DNA of 48,540 nt from Patescibacteria group bacterium UBA6263 (GTDB lineage: Bacteria > Patescibacteriota > Gracilibacteria > Absconditabacterales > Absconditicoccaceae). Where the stretch lies: NCBI GenBank assembly GCA_002441085.1, contig DJVF01000010.1, positions 1-48,540 on the forward strand, read 5' to 3'. The first letter of the stretch is position 1, and each line of letters begins with the position of its first letter. Shown piece after piece: positions 47,862 through 48,540 of the stretch. Under the pieces are notes generated by a model. It did no database searches and was not told the DNA's origin. It saw nothing but the letters and a program-made list of their open reading frames with translations. A program made the translations under genes and the position numbers.

Positions 47862-47893
47862 GTAGCAATGTATAAATGTAAAAGTGTAGCAAC
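47862..47893. repeat. GTAnnAAY repeat array upstream of the OLD gene (4 units)
   Basis: GTAGCAAT, GTATAAAT, GTAAAAGT and GTAGCAAC in perfect 8-bp register, plus a partial fifth, six bases from the ATG on the other strand. The remaining gap to 48126 is AT-rich with no gene. Confidence 0.7.
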
Positions 47894-48125
47894 GTCTTGA
47901 GAATAAGAGCTATAGGTATTTTTTAGGGTTTGCGTTGTTGTATTTTTACATTATAATTATAATCAAAAGTCTAGTTTTAGCAAATTTTGCTAGGATTGAT
48001 AAATGATTGGTAATTTTGCTTGTAATATATATAATTCGTTGATTGGTTTAAAATAGTAAAAAGTATTAAGAGTCGTCTTATAAACTTTTTATTCGACCAC
48101 TTTTTATGATTTGACTATAAAAATA

Positions 48126-48540
48126 ATGACTACTATTGAATCTTTTGAAAAACTCTGATTAACCAACAAAACATTACAAGCTTTGGCTAAAAAATGATTT
48201 AAAAAGCCATCTGAAATACAAAATCAGGTAATACCTTTACTGTTGGCTAATGAGAAAAATATTATATGACAAGCAGATACTTGAACGGGTAAAACTGCTG
48301 CTTTTGGGATACCATTGGTAGAACTTTTGATACCAGCTAGATATATACAAGCACTTATATTAGTACCAACTAGAGAGCTTGCTGTGCAGGTTGCTGAGGA
48401 GATAAATTCTTTGCAAAGTGGTACTGGACTACAGATAACTGCTATTTATGGTGGACAATCTTATGAGATTCAAAATAGAGCTTTGAGAAGATGAGTAGAT
48501 ATTGTCGTTGGGACTCCTTGAAGGATAATGGATCATATGG
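48126..48540 (+). CDS. DEAD-box RNA helicase (5' part)
   Basis: The first 138 residues of a DEAD-box helicase, cut by the window end. Motifs in order are the aromatic Q-motif region FEKLGLTNKTLQALAKKGF with KKPSEIQNQVIP, motif I GQADTGTGKTAAF, motif Ia LILVPTRELAVQV, the GG motif (AIYGGQ) and motif Ib VVGTPGRIMDHM. Motif I needs two TGA=Gly codons (GQ… and DTG). It is most like bacterial RhlE/CsdA-type helicases that unwind rRNA or structured mRNA. The DEAD box itself lies beyond the window. The start ATG is the only one in frame before the Q motif; no Shine-Dalgarno is present. Confidence 0.9.

Noticed and set aside
1..48540. CRISPR arrays
   Set aside because: No direct repeats of 24-40 bp with regular unique spacers were seen; the 8-bp arrays have no spacers.
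1..48540. UGA as selenocysteine or tryptophan
   Set aside because: TGG is used normally for Trp, TGA is very frequent and falls on glycine positions, and no SECIS-like context is repeated.

Overview
The window comes from an AT-rich bacterium that reads UGA as glycine (translation table 25). This points to the Patescibacteria/CPR lineages Gracilibacteria or Absconditabacteria (SR1). The code is visible directly: almost every recognisable gene is broken by in-frame TGA in the standard code and becomes full length with TGA=Gly. The TGAs fall on invariant glycines, for example both glycines before the P-loop Ser of the pilus ATPase (38030-39349), the P-loop of the DEAD-box helicase (48126 on), GFRGEAL of MutL and YGARP of ClpC. 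All coordinates below use this code, so stops are only TAA and TAG.

Layout. 1-5.7 kb: end of a possible LexA-like gene, clpC, alanine racemase, three small minus-strand genes with their own promoters and terminators, and two hairpin repeat elements. 5.8-12.4 kb: a 3D-domain/peptidoglycan-binding exported protein, purA, a CAP-domain exported protein, a DUF212 membrane protein, an FtsQ-like division protein and sufS. 12.5-17.6 kb: a three-gene cassette of a 1213-residue membrane/coiled-coil protein, a DUF4112 protein and an M23 peptidase. 17.6-26 kb: miaA, a membrane protein with an NTF2-like tail, a very acidic secreted protein, a SufB/D-like protein, and a minus-strand run of DivIC-like, FKBP lipoprotein, a 728-residue unknown and nrdR. 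26-33 kb: mutL, a phosphodiester glycosidase-like exported protein, purM, nusA and gltX. 33-38 kb: a ParB-domain protein, a previously unlabelled structured RNA gene, a VanW protein, a Holliday-junction-resolvase-related endonuclease and serS. 38-45 kb: type IV pilus genes pilB and pilC, an unknown exported protein, lgt, an AbiEi-like protein, a pair resembling ATP synthase epsilon and gamma, sufU and two small membrane proteins. 45.4 kb to the end: a membrane-anchored HTH protein, an OLD-type ATPase/TOPRIM nuclease (probable phage defence) and the start of a DEAD-box helicase.

How the genes fit together. Most of the content is core information processing plus a large set of surface and cell-wall functions (3D/PG-binding, CAP, M23, VanW, glycosidase, pili, lipoprotein maturation). 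That suits a small cell living attached to, or preying on, other bacteria, but this is inference. A reduced iron-sulfur pathway is scattered over the window (sufS, a short SufB/D-like gene, a SufU-like gene without its third cysteine).

The points most worth following up are: a ~234-nt minus-strand RNA gene with its own promoter and terminator (34553-34786); intergenic arrays of an 8-bp unit GTAnnAAY abutting gene ends; a purM gene with no UGA codons that looks newly acquired from a standard-code donor; a truncated gamma/epsilon-like pair; and the 1213-residue protein cassette. Promoters that can be read have TTGAC-like and TATAAT-like boxes separated almost always by 16 bases, and Shine-Dalgarno sequences are essentially absent.
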